From Gyrodactylus bullatarudis (lineage: Eukaryota > Platyhelminthes > Monogenea > Gyrodactylidea > Gyrodactylidae), in NCBI GenBank assembly GCA_012064415.1, contig SSNU01000015.1, forward strand, positions 1 to 64,000: 64,000 nt of DNA, given 5' to 3'. Made by a program: the position numbers and the translations under genes. Under the pieces are notes generated by a model, which ran no database searches, was not told where the DNA came from, and was given only the letters and a program-made list of their open reading frames with translations. Positions 21,711-32,600 of this stretch are shown in pieces. Every line of letters begins with the position of its first letter. Position 1 is the stretch's first letter.

Positions 21711-22135
21711 TTAAGAGCCATAAATATTACGTAAGGTTTTCCAGTTTTGATGATAATTTGTAGATAGACTATGTTGAGATTTTAAAACATTCTGAGCATC
21801 TTTTGGCCTAAAGTTTTCTATTTGATTGTTTAGAGGTTCTAAAAGTTCTTTTCGTAGAAAACTCTTTGGAGTATTTCGTATCTAAAGTATCATAAAATAT
21901 TACTTACAATAGTGCAGGAGTGTTCCACGAATTGACTTAAGTGGACAGTCTCATCTCGCTTCTTATAAAATCTTATTTTGAATAGACATGCTTTTTCCGT
22001 ACATTTATATTCCATAGACGTATTATCATTTCTTTTTACACGAAAATCTCTTTTGATTTTAGCAGAGAGAAGCTGTACGTTTTTCTTTGTCTCATCAACT
22101 GACGAGTAAATTTCATCGAGACTATAAGTGTCCAT
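21711..22135 (-). pseudogene. MULE transposase N-terminal fragment with a 26-nt intron
   Basis: Begins MDTYSLDEIYSSVDETKKN and reads EYKCTEKACLFKIRFYKKRD then QFVEHSCTI, a C-x-C...H-x-C zinc-binding DNA-binding domain of the MULE/FAR1/FLYWCH type. Removing a 26-nt GT-AG intron (21,907-21,882) continues the frame to RNTPKSFLRKELLEPLNNQI, ENFRPKDAQNVLKS and a stop at 21,711. The continuation aligns with the second MULE at 51.0 kb (QNIEQFRPKDGMNILKNEF). The catalytic DDE part and SWIM domain are missing. Confidence 0.7.
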
Positions 22136-22234
22136 TTGGAAGAATGATGTGAAAGAAATTTTAACAAATAGGTAGATGAATTCAATAGAATATGATTGGT
22201 TGATTTTAGAAAAAGGGTCTTGACAAAATGATAG

Positions 22235-22420
22235 TGATTTATACGTGTAAATAAACTTTCTTAGATAATATGCAGATAATATGATTTTGTAAAGAAAAAC
22301 GTGCTTCGAACTTTCAATTCATAAAACCGGCCAAGTAATCCCGGTCTCTCCTTTATTCTTTCAACAAATTAAATTACAACAAAATAAATCTTTTAAATGT
22401 TTTTACATCAATTCAAATCA
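22235..22420 (-). repeat. 3' LTR of the Gypsy element
   Basis: 186 bp, TGATTTATACG...TTCAAATCA on the plus strand. It differs from the partner LTR by a 2-bp indel and very few substitutions, so insertion was recent. Confidence 0.9.
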
Positions 22421-22441
22421 TCTTCCCTTCTTAGACATGAA

Positions 22442-24502
22442 TTACGTCAAATAATCATCAAGTCTGGGTGGGCGCCTCCTGAGTCTCTCAGGTCTGGAGT
22501 TGTCACCATCATCATCGGAAATGATTGTAGGATCATCTAGTTGGCCACCAGCAAGTCTGGGGAAAGCATCAGCAACGTGGACCATACGACCATGATCATC
22601 ACGAACAGTATTTGACCCAAGCGAGGCGGAGATAGTTGAGGGTACAGAGTCACCCGACTCCCTATGGATGAAAGCAGAGCTGGGAATGTTTACGCCATGC
22701 TGTGCTGTAGCATCAGTGCAGTGTCTTGTCCTAGGAGGCCGCAAAAATATGAGATCATTTGGAATAGACCCATTTGAACATGGTAGACTGTTATGATTTG
22801 ACACATAAGTGGACACCAATTTGGGATCATTGTTGTTTTTTGACATGAACATTTTAAAATCACCAACATAGACCTCGGCCAGACCATTAGATTGGTGATG
22901 TCCTGGTGGTGTTAGCCTCTGTAAAATTTTCCTTTCAGCAAGAAAATCTGAAAATTCCTTGGAGGTGAAATTTGTACCATTGTCCCTCACCAAGAGGAAC
23001 GGGTTGCCGAAGTACTTAAAAATAATCTCCAAAGCTTTAATTACCGACATTGTCGAGAAACTTGAAATGCCCTGAACATCAACCCAGTTTGAGTATGCGT
23101 CGACAACCACAAGGAAGTAATGATTACCAATAATGGCTACATCAATATGGATTCGATCAAAGGTATCCTGCGAGTCAGGCCAACTCTTGAGATATGAGCT
23201 ATGCCTTACCCTAGCATTTTTCTGACAAACGTTGCATCTAGTGATGTTGGTTGCAATGTCTTGATTCACCTTTGGCCACCAAAAGTAAAGTCTCCTCTTC
23301 AGTTTCATTTTAGTGTGGATTAGATGTGAATTGAGATCATGAACCAGCTCTAACACCTTTTTGCGCAATTCAGGTGGAACAACCGCCTGAGTTCCACGAT
23401 AAATAACACCGTTTTGTATGGCTAGCTGATGCTTAACAGCTGTGTATGGTCGAATTTGAGCTGGCACATTTACAGGACAACCATGAGTGATGTACCTTTT
23501 AACCTTACTATAAACAACATCAGATGACTTTGAGATAAGGTCTAATAGAGTAGGATCTTCCAGAAAATCATTGACAGCACAAACAGACTCGTCAATTGCA
23601 GGGAGAACTTCAGTAAAAGCAGTATCCTCTGCATTAGTCGTACACCTTGACAGTAAATCTGGCCACTTAACACTCTGACCTTTAACATGACGTAGTTTGA
23701 AGTTGTAGCCACTCAAAATGTGAGTCCAACGTTGGAGACGATAAGATCGGGTGGAATCTCCTTTAAGCTGGTTCAGGATGAAGATGAGGGAGCGATGATC
23801 AGTCAGGACTTCAAACTCACGACCAGCCAGGAATCGATGAAAGAATTGAACCCCTTCCACCACAGCCAAACCTTCTCGTTCAATAACAGAGTACCCTTTT
23901 TCAGCCTGTTTGAGCTTTAGGCTTCCAGCCATTATTATTTGATTGTACTCAGGATCATGCGAAAGCAAATAACCAATTCCTTTAGCAGAGGCATCAGTCG
24001 CTAAAAAGAGAGGCTTGTTAATATCGTAACCTTGAAGGAAATTCTCACTCATTGTGCCGATGACATTTTTTATCACTGAGCTGTCCTTGGGATCCCATGA
24101 GAAATTGTCCTGTTCGAGTTTATCATACAGATGACCAATTTTCAAGCTGAGATTGGGATGAAACCGTTCATAGTATCTCAAAGTAGCTAGTAGACTAACT
24201 AATTCCTTCTTATCTGCTGGAGGGGCAGTCTGTGTGAACTGCTTTATTCTTTCAGGGTCAGGATAAATGAAACCGTTAGACAATTCAAACCCGAGGTACT
24301 TCACTCGAGTCTTCTTATGCTGAAGTTTTGAAGAGTTAATTTCAAAGTTGTATTGACGCAACCTTTTGATTACTTCTTCATATCTTTGATCATGAATCTC
24401 CGAGCTGGGGCCACCAATGATGATGTCATCCTGATATGCCATGACACCATCAATACCATCGAGCAGGATGTCCATAAATTCGTGGAGCTGCTGACAACCC
24501 AA
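22442..24502 (-). pseudogene. Gypsy pol, second part: RT palm, RNase H, integrase
   Basis: After the frameshift near 24,500 the frame reads HEFMDILLDGIDGVMAYQDD, with the RT motif YQDD. RNase H follows (LATDASAKGIGYLLSH; LTDHRSLIFIL). Then comes the integrase zinc finger (H-x3-H then C-x2-C: HLIHTKMKLKRRLYFWW ... CNVCQ). The integrase core is IDVAIIGNHYFLVVVDAY, VRDNGTNFTS and QSNGLAEVYVGD, i.e. D, D, E. The C-terminus is Arg/Asp-rich (NSRPERLRRRPPRLDDYLT). From the motifs the domains are intact; the block is the frameshift upstream. Confidence 0.9.
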
Positions 24503-25559
24503 ATTGTAGATAATTGAAGTAGTAGTATCCCCGTGAAGTGGCCATCGTCATTAACTCCTTGCAGCTGTCATCAAGCTTTACCTGTAGGTAAGCATCATTT
24601 AAATCAATGACACTATATACCTTACAATCACTGAACTCTCGAAGAAAATCTTCAAATCTGGGAGTATAATATGCATTGTAATCAATGAATTTGTTCACCG
24701 TCAAACTATAGTCGGTGCATATTCTGACAGGGCTCTCAGAACCTGGCTTACGAAGAACTACCACAAGTGGAGCTGCGCACTTAGGGTTGGTCACTTTACA
24801 GATAATTCCCGCAGTCTCCAATCTGTTGAGCTCCGTTTCCACAAGATCCTTAACTGAAAATGGTAAAGGTCTGGCAGCATACACTCTAAGCAAGTCTTCA
24901 TAATCCTTCTTGAGTTTGAAATCAGTGGAGATTCTACCGTCAGCAAAGGTTATAGCGTTAATGATATCAATTGGTTCACCAAATGACAATTGAAGTTTTA
25001 GCAGCTTGAGTGCATCTAAGCTAAGAATGGCTCTATTGTCGATAGACGTTACAAGACATACTAAAGTGATACATCTACCATGAACATCAATATTGACCGT
25101 TTCATGCATTGGTGAGGTTGTGATCTGTCCGAAGGCCTTGACCCTACGATTGGAGCTTCTTAGCTGTAAACCTGCTCTTTCGGCAACAATAGTTGGAATT
25201 ATAGTGCAAGTGGCACCTGTGTCTAGCAGCATGTTAGTGGGGTAACCATTTATCTTTGCCTCAACCATAATAAGACTTGTAAGACCAGAAGTGAGAATCG
25301 TGTAACATTCATCATCCTCTTTATTATCAATATGATTGATTACATTAACATTTCTAACACTACCTTGCTTCCTTGCCTTGCAGGCCTTTCGAATATGGCC
25401 GATCTTCTTACAATGGAAACACTCTGCCTCCTTGAACTGACAATACGGGGCTTTGTGCGGACCCTCACAACGCCAGCAGACCTCAGAAGATAGATTTACT
25501 GACTCAATCGCCTCACATAAAGGATGTGTGACTTCGAATTCATCGATCACCTTGAGCAT
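24450..25559 (-). pseudogene. Gypsy gag-pol middle: zinc knuckles, protease, RT fingers
   Basis: Starts after an in-frame TAA. Zinc knuckles are CWRCEGPHKAPYC and CFHCKKIGHIRKAC (CCHC). The aspartic protease reads MLLDTGATCTIIP. RT fingers/palm follow, with LRKPGSESPVRICTDY and YSVIDLNDAYLQVKL (motif A), then FGLSAAP. At FGLSAAP the frame runs into GHPARWY-stop, where the other frame supplies HEFMDILLDG. A deletion of several bases in the Q/F motif therefore explains the frameshift. Confidence 0.88.
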
Positions 25560-25571
25560 TTTGTTAATTTT

Positions 25572-26030
25572 TTAGTTTTTTCTTCGACTGAGTATGTGAC
25601 GCTGAAGATTTGGGGCCAGGCCGAGAAAAAATTGACGGGCAATGAAATGTTGTTCCGCCTCTTCGGGAAATATGCAGCCAGAAGCCTTCTTTTTTATTCT
25701 TTCGTAAAAATCTCTGGCAGCCTCGCCAGAATTGCGTTTCATTGAGTTCAATTCAATATCCTCCCCAAGAGGATTCTTCTTTACAAGATATCTACTTAAA
25801 ATGTAGCTTTTTAATTCAAAGTACGCTACTTCTCTTAGACTTCTTGGCTTGACAATGTCAATAACCCTTGACATAGACTCTTCATCCAGAGTGTTAGTGA
25901 AAATTTTTCTTAATACCATGTCATCATCAACTCCTCTATCTTCCTGGATTTCTTCAAATTGTTCAAACAACGCCAATAACCCGTCTCGTTCCTAAGCAAG
26001 TGTGACTGGATGTTTTCTCCATGTCGCCAT
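25572..26030 (-). pseudogene. Gypsy gag
   Basis: The frame begins at an ATG overlapping the LTR edge (26,030): MATWRKHPVTLA, then TAG, then ERDGLLALFEQFEEIQ and LNSMKRNSGEAARDFYERIK to FLGLAPNLQRHILSRRKN. It ends with TAA (25,574-25,572), in the same frame as the zinc-knuckle segment at 25,559. The capsid-like segment KRN-GE---DFYERI---A matches retrotransposon gag proteins. The TAA could be a readthrough site, but the TAG 13 codons in suggests simple decay. Confidence 0.8.
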
Positions 26031-26213
26031 GATTTATACGTGTAAATAAACTTTCTTAGATAATATGCAGACTATGATTTTGTAAAGAAAAACGTGCTTC
26101 GAACTTTCAATTCATAAAACCGGCCAAGTAATCCCGGTCTCTCCTTTATTCTTTCAACAAATTAAATTACAACAAAATAAATCTTTTAAATGTTTTTACA
26201 CCAATTCAAATCA
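26030..26213 (-). repeat. 5' LTR of the Gypsy element
   Basis: 184 bp, partner of 22,235-22,420. It is followed on the right by the duplicated GATAG. Confidence 0.9.
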
Positions 26214-26272
26214 GATAGTCAATGGGGTAAGCCTAAGACTTGAAGAATAAAGGATGGTTTCAAAAAATCCAT

Positions 26273-26623
26273 AGTCAAAAAGGTAAAAATGGAAAATAAC
26301 TATAGCTAAGTAATTATAAATGGAAAATAACCATACAGTTAAAAAGTTAAACATGGTATTGACTATAGTCGAAAAGAATTTGATGGAAAAAAATTTTTTT
26401 CCATCAAGAAAAACAGGAATTTAACTATATTCAAAAAAGAATAACAATTCAAAAATTATAGTCATAAAGATGAAGATTAGAGAAAGTATAGTCAGAAAGC
26501 TAAATATGGTATCGACTAAAGTCAAAAGTAATATACGACTATGGTTAGAAAGGTAAAAATATAAATAACTATAGTCAAAAAGGAAAAAAAGAAAACAACT
26601 GTAGTCAAAAAAGTAAATTACTC
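26273..26623 (-). repeat. Right terminal inverted repeat of the MULE
   Basis: Inverse of 21,256-21,606. It ends GTAAATTACTC, followed by the 9-bp duplication CTCCAGATC. Confidence 0.8.
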
Positions 26624-26632
26624 CTCCAGATC

Positions 26633-26719
26633 AGAAGCATTTACGTCTTTCTATTCACGTTGATCTCAGATTCTTCAGATTTAAACTCAAATTTCTTCGA
26701 AAAATCTATTTATTGATAG
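26633..26719 (+). pseudogene. LINE fragment, right part
   Basis: Continues the split LINE in frame (RSIYVFLFTLISDSSDLNSN) to a stop at 26,717. It confirms that the MULE entered a LINE copy. Confidence 0.55.
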
Positions 26720-28278
26720 TGATTTATTATTTTATGTATTACGATTCATTCTATCAGCATTGATCAAAATTATTTCTAATAAAACCTTTCCGTCGAAAAT
26801 ATCTACTTTGAAGTAAGTATGTGGACTAAAAATAAATAAATTCCTTAATCCAAATGAAGCATATTTCAAACACCTTTAACTTCCTATAGACCATTTAAAA
26901 TGTATTTCCAAGTTTATTTAAAAAAAATACAACTTCACTTTTGACTATGGTCTCGAGTGTTGAGATCGTTCTTGTTGAAAAAAGTAGAGTTTTAGTGGGA
27001 CTTTCTATACAAGCTCCCTTTTCTGTCCAAATTTCATAGTTTGATCTTCTTATGACTCAAATAATAATTTCCATATTCCTTCATTGGTCTATAACAGTAG
27101 GATAGTAAAATTTGACTTTCCGAACAATTGATTTAAAAGAATAATAATAATGTTTTTCTTCCATAACTACACAGGTGTTGGGGGATTTTTAGGTCAGGAT
27201 TTTTTAAAATGAGATAAAACGTTTTTAGTTCAAAATTTTATGCTGATCACTGATCAAGAATCTGACCTCAAAATCATCCTCAAGCTGAGCTGTTGGCCAA
27301 AATACAAATTTGCAAAAAAGACCATCACTTCAATGACCCTATTTTTTCCGGTAATGAGCCTAAATATCAAACAGAAGTCACAGTGTTGAACAGAAAAGAA
27401 TATGAGGGATCTAACGGTTACCATATTATGAGTGTATTTCCCCAATTAATGCGGGTGATAAAAAAATGAAAAATAAGGATATTTTTTTGCTTCTAAGTCT
27501 TAATAACTCGGGAAACGACAAAAGATAATTCAATTTATTTTGACAATCTCGTAAACTATATTTCATTCTTTAAAAATCCCAATCCGTAATTTTTTCGGAT
27601 TGTTTCAAACTCAGAAGTTATCGGCTATTATCAACTTTCAATTTTTCGATATTCTGTGAGCCTCATGATTCCTCATAATACAAAAGCAACCAATGAAGAG
27701 TTTAAAATCCCGAAAAATATTTTCATATACATAGCACTTTCATATTTAAAAGCATGTCTACGTTGCCCATATTCTTGTTGTATTTTTTGAAAATAGCAGG
27801 ATAGAAGGAGCTTGCAATTTAGGTTTGAGTTTTTCATCACACCTTCTAAAAGTTCTGCTTCAATACGATTTGAGATTAACGTTATATATCTGTTATAATT
27901 ATTAATTATTGAACTATTTAAAGAGTACAACTTTGACTACTGAGTTAATACAGTTGTTTTTGTTCTTACATGTAATTACTAATTATAACTAGTGAAGCCA
28001 TATCAAAGCTTTTAGCAAACTTTAACCCTACTTCTGGAAATGGGAGTGTATGCAACCTCAGTTGATTTCTCCAAGAATTCTTTTAAATTCAAATACTGTC
28101 CATTCAACATTTTTGAATTATTAATTAATACAGTATTCATTTGTATTAGTTTTATAAGGATGACAGGTTTGGTATTGTGAAAATTTGTACTTATTTGTAT
28201 TATTGGCTGATAGAATTCATGAATTTATCAAAAGGGGTTTTTCTAATACTCAAGAGGGGTTGAGCTAATGAATCATTA
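26720..28278. other. A/T-rich stretch, nothing recognised
   Basis: No exon, repeat terminus or RNA gene was identified on either strand across about 1.5 kb. Confidence 0.35.
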
Positions 28279-28286
28279 GTAATGAT

Positions 28287-28842
28287 TAGGGCTGCCAAAA
28301 TGCTATTTTTGCTATTTTTGATATGTTGCTAGAATTTTAATCAGATTCATGAAATTAACATTCTAAAGCACTTTGGATGCATATTAACGAAAATAATTTT
28401 GCTATTTTTTTGCTATTCGAAATCGATTATGCCAATATCCAAAGGTGCTATGGTCAAATAAATGAATTGATATCATCTTTGGAAAATCCAAAATACTCTC
28501 TCTACGAAGCCTATCGAATTTGGATTTTAAAGAAGATCCTTTCAAAATAAAGGAATACATTGCAGAGAGACTGGAGAAGAATGACGCTGAAGATATAATT
28601 CGGATGTCGAAAAATTATATCAGCCCTAGAATGTTGAAGTACTTTTACAATAGTCAGAAGAATTTCAAAGAAGATAATATCAAAAAATATTTCACATTGT
28701 ATAACAATAGAATTTTAGAATAAATTATTTTTTTAATTTACTCATAAGTAGTATATTTCATTTTCAAAATGCTATATTCTTGCTATTTTTTTGGAAAATT
28801 CTGCTATTTATTTCAAAAAATTGTTATTTTGTGACCGCCCTA
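28287..28842 (+). mobile_element. hAT-type transposon, 556 bp, with ORF remnant
   Basis: GTAATGAT occurs at 28,279-28,286 and 28,843-28,850, an 8-bp target duplication typical of hAT. Ends are TAGGGCTGCCAAAAT and the inverse of ATTTTGTGACCGCCCTA. GCTATTTTT words are repeated inside both ends. In the middle a frame reads INELISSLENPKYSLYEAYR, then after a frameshift DFKEDPFKIKEYIAERLEKN to YFTLYNNRILE, stop at 28,723. That protein is charged and helical and not recognisably a hAT transposase domain; it may be an internal remnant. Confidence 0.8.
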
Positions 28843-28850
28843 GTAATGAT

Positions 28851-29297
28851 ATTTGAATAAACACCTCTATTATGAAATAAATCTATAATTCTAAACATTT
28901 ATAAATTTTATTATGACCAATACATGTTGTATTCAACGTGTACAAAAAGGGAAGAGAGGAATAAATATTAAATATTTCAGACCAATCTACTAGCTAGCTA
29001 GAATTGTCTCAAGACGAATCTAACAGTTCAGACCGTTTTAGCTCCAACCTATAGACTAAAACATGAATGGTTATCAATGAAGGAACCACACACTTGTATT
29101 AATTATAATTTATTTTTTTTCTAATTTAATCCATTGCAGCAATCATACTTCACACATTAAAGTTGTAGATTCCTTGTTTCACATCGTTGGTAACCACTAT
29201 CTGTACACAATTTGTTAGTTTGTAAATCAAAATCATACACTTCCAGTTATATCATGGAGCAATTTTATTTTCATGGGAGAGGCAGGCTTTTTGAGAT
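28851..29297. other. 3' flank of the ten-exon gene
   Basis: On the minus strand an AATAAA-like signal lies about 30 nt after the stop (near 29,265-29,270). No other feature. Confidence 0.4.
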
Positions 29298-29609
29298 TCA
29301 ATCTAATTTGACTAGAAATTCTTGGCCAATCAAATTTGTCGTTTCTGTCAAGGTTTGCGCCTTGCGGATACGTTTCCTATTGCTTTCAGTATCATTCAGG
29401 GGAGGTGGCAAGGGTTTTATAAATAGTGACTGATCACTCTTTGATTCTTTGATGCCACCACTCTCTCGGTTTATCACAGACTCAAAATACACTTTGTCAT
29501 GGTTGTTGTTGAAAATGTTGAACATTGGATTCGCCTGCTGGTTCTGTTGGGTCTCTTCAACTTCTCGGATTGTTGAAAAGTCATGAGACTTGGAAGTTAC
29601 CATGGATAT
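29298..29609 (-). CDS. Exon 10 (last) of the ten-exon gene
   Basis: Acceptor CTCCTTTTTCAG before ISMVTSKSHDFSTIREVEET. Ends ...FLVKLD and TGA. Contains KPLPPPLND and a basic NRKRIRK (possible nuclear localisation signal). Phase 0 entry from exon 9. Confidence 0.7.
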   Translation of the reverse strand: MSMVTSKSHDFSTIREVEETQQNQQANPMFNIFNNNHDKVYFESVINRESGGIKESKSDQSLFIKPLPPPLNDTESNRKRIRKAQTLTETTNLIGQEFLVKLD

Positions 29610-32600
29610 CTGAAAAAGGAGAAAAAATAATCTAGCTACTAACGTCAATATTGAGTATTCATCAATTAAAATATTAACAAAAGAATTATATTCAAAGAGA
29701 TATGTACATTTCGCAAGGTCTCGTCAGTCTCAATTCCTGGTTCAATATTTAATAAAAATTGTTACAATGAAATGTTTATGAATGAAATTGTAAAATCTTC
29801 TCTTGAGTAATACCAATTGATGAAAAACCAAAAAACTTCTCTAATATTCAGGTAGAAAAGAAAAATTAAAAATCAGTTGGGCCACGGTAGTTCTAAATTG
29901 TGCGTGTAGTTCTTTTGAATACACAGATTTGGATCTGTAAATACACTAAATTTAGAATAGTTTCCTCAGTAGGAAGAAGAAATTGTGACAAAAACAAAAA
30001 GGTTTTTAGTGTTTGGGCTCATGCAATTAATAGGACCTTTGGACAATACAAGTGTTTAAGATTTTCCACATTTTTTTCTTATAGAATTTCAATAAATTTG
30101 GTAAATTATAGCAGTAAAAGTAGATTTATTTGAAATACAATTAGACGTTTCGGTGCTGAGATAGTCATGTACCTTCTTCAGTGAGGTGACCCGCTTGTAA
30201 TCTGAACTCTCTTAAATTTCACGTAAAAAAATTGAACCAAACTTGGAGCCAATCAGATGACCTGTAGTAAAAAAGACAGGAAGAGAAGTAGTTTAAATCT
30301 ACTCATATTCATTGAAAATCTCAAGAAAAGATTTTGAATGAATTTTGAAATCCTCTAACCCTGTTTATTACATTCGGCTGTTCATCTGAGAAAAATCAGT
30401 CAAAATAGATGAAAATACAAATCAACCCTTTCAAATCAATCATTGAATACTACAACTAGTCCCATGAGATTGTAGGTGAAAAAGTAAGCAAGAAGAGATG
30501 TGAAACTAAGAGGGAATCCCATCTCTATACTACCTAATTTTCCTATAACTGACAAAGGAGGAAAATTCTCAGCTCTTTATTAGGAAAATTCATAAAAAAT
30601 GTAAGTTTGTACTTTTGAATAGAAATTGTACTGAAATTTGACTAGAGAAAAACGCAAGCTTAGTGGCCGAATCTCATTCAGGGGGAAAGATTACGTAGAT
30701 GAACTGGTGACAAATGACAGAGAACTAAGTCGAAATGCTCAATCTTTTCAAAATTGTAGCCACCTCCAAGTTGAAATCCACTGAAAAGACAATTTAAAAA
30801 ATTGCTAGAAATCGGGAAAACACTGTAAAGAAATAAAACTCGAACTAAATTCTAGTAAGATAACCTTGTCGAACGTGAAAAACGTAGAATCATCTTCTTC
30901 TGGCAAGATTAAGTTTGATCAGGTCTAAATTTTAGACTCTAAAATAATGAAGAAAACCTACGAATGAATGCCTTGTATTTATTACGATAAAAATATTCAC
31001 GTAAATTTTTAAATACGTCCAAAAATCCACATAAATTCATAATTGGAAAAGTAGAAAAAGGATATATTAACACCAAATGTACATTTCTCAAAGGTTCATC
31101 AGTAGTGTCTCTTTGATAATGATAAAAGTTAAAAGATGAATGAAAATAACAACAAATCCTGATAAGGTCTGTTATTTCCTTACTCTGCATTTCAAAACCG
31201 TTATGTTCATCGATAAAAGAACTGATGATAGTTAAAGTTTCTTCTATAGGCACATTAGGAAATAAAGAACTAATATTTCAACTACCTTGTCATCAACTAA
31301 AGAATGATTTTGTGAAGAAAAAGAAATCAATGTAATCGACTGACCTCTCAAGAGTCCTAATGAAGGCCTGAAAAATACTACTTTAAAACGATATCACGAA
31401 AACCACCAGTCATCGGTCAAAGTGGTTGCAATAGGTTTTGTTCTTTATTGGTGCATAAATTCTTATTTTGAGAAAAAAGTGGAAAATTAAAGAACCTTAG
31501 ACATCTTCTTTTACTTTACTGTAGGGGAATTAATCAATCCAGTCTAAATGGTTTTATAGATGATTTGCATTTCGTTGCGAATTGTATCCCAACTTAATTC
31601 TATGGTTTAATATTGATCTCAGAAATTCTCATTGTTATTCTAAATAATGAACAAACAATAAACAAACAGAAAATGAAAGAAATATTAAACCAAAATCAAT
31701 AGTATATAGAAAAAGTTTAGAACTTTTCCAGAGGTCGATAAAAATTCAGAATCAATCCTGTTATGGACTTTAATGACGTAAAAAGTATACGAAACATGGG
31801 AAATAAGTATAAGAACATGATTTTGGAGTCTATAGAGATTGAACTAAACGAGGTTGTCAAGAAAGATGTAAATATTCATTAGAATTGATTGATTAAAGTT
31901 GAGAACAAATCTGATCTGGTTTGATTCTTTGATCTTAAGTTTCTTGAAGAGTCTCATGTGAAATTTATTCGAGATATTGTGTGGGTCCAAACTATTTTTA
32001 ACAGGGCAATCTAAATGTTCCTTCAAGTGATGAGTTAGTATTGCTCTAATGATCCTTATTTTTCAAGAAATACTAAGCCCTTCTCTCCTCTTTCTTTTTC
32101 TACAGATAGACCAATACAAGCCAGAAGACATAACAAGGTCAGGCAGAAAGGGAACAACGATATATAGTCAATAGAATAATAATTTGACATCTCAGTACCA
32201 AAAGAGAAACTTTGGAACAATAGGTTGGTTATATTCGAAATAAATCTAGTTTTACTGATAAATTTATTAAAGATTTCAGATTTTGTTATGGATCAAAACA
32301 ATTCAAGATCTGTGATGATCCCTCAAGCAAATTTATCTTCTCACGTGATAACAGCTGAGAGGATCTTGGGTGTCTTTCGTCTCGTTGGAGGATACAATTT
32401 CCGACATTTCAAACATTGTACTGGATCTTTTACAAGGACTGAATTGTATGAGAGCATTTGACGTACTCATTTCAGGCTTCTTCTCATCTTTCTGACTGCT
32501 AAAAGGGAAAATGATGTAAAAATTATTTTTTTCAAAGTAAGCATTATTTAAAAAATTCCATTCCAAAATTAAAGTTGGCTGACACGAAGATGAGAGTTAA

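Larger units (their letters stand above)
22235..26213 (-). mobile_element. Ty3/Gypsy LTR retrotransposon, full-length but inactive
   Basis: Near-identical LTRs (22,235-22,420 and 26,030-26,213) begin TG and end CA. The 5-bp target duplication GATAG flanks the element (22,230-22,234 and 26,214-26,218). Minus-strand order is 5' LTR, TGG-initiated primer-binding site abutting it (26,029 downward), gag, pol with protease-RT-RNase H-integrase, a purine tract (AAGAAGGGAAGA, 22,432-22,421), and 3' LTR. That is the Gypsy order. Three lesions disable it: TAG early in gag, TAA between gag and pol, and a frameshift in RT. Confidence 0.93.
21256..26623. mobile_element. Mutator-like (MULE) element with 350-bp TIRs, carrying a Gypsy element
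   Basis: Left end GAGTAACTTACTTTT; right end is its inverse with one or two changes. Arms 21,256-21,606 and 26,273-26,623 are near-perfect inverted repeats. CTCCAGATC flanks both sides (21,247-21,255 and 26,624-26,632), a 9-bp target duplication typical of MULEs. Excluding the Gypsy insertion, about 1.4 kb remains, holding only a 5' transposase remnant (21,711-22,135). The arms contain many copies of a GACTATAGT-like word every 20-40 bp. It is probably non-autonomous. Confidence 0.85.

Noticed and set aside
29700..29745. An alternative exon (GIETDETLRN) between exons 9 and 10
   Set aside because: Its entry phase does not fit exon 9, whereas exon 9 joins exon 10 directly in phase.
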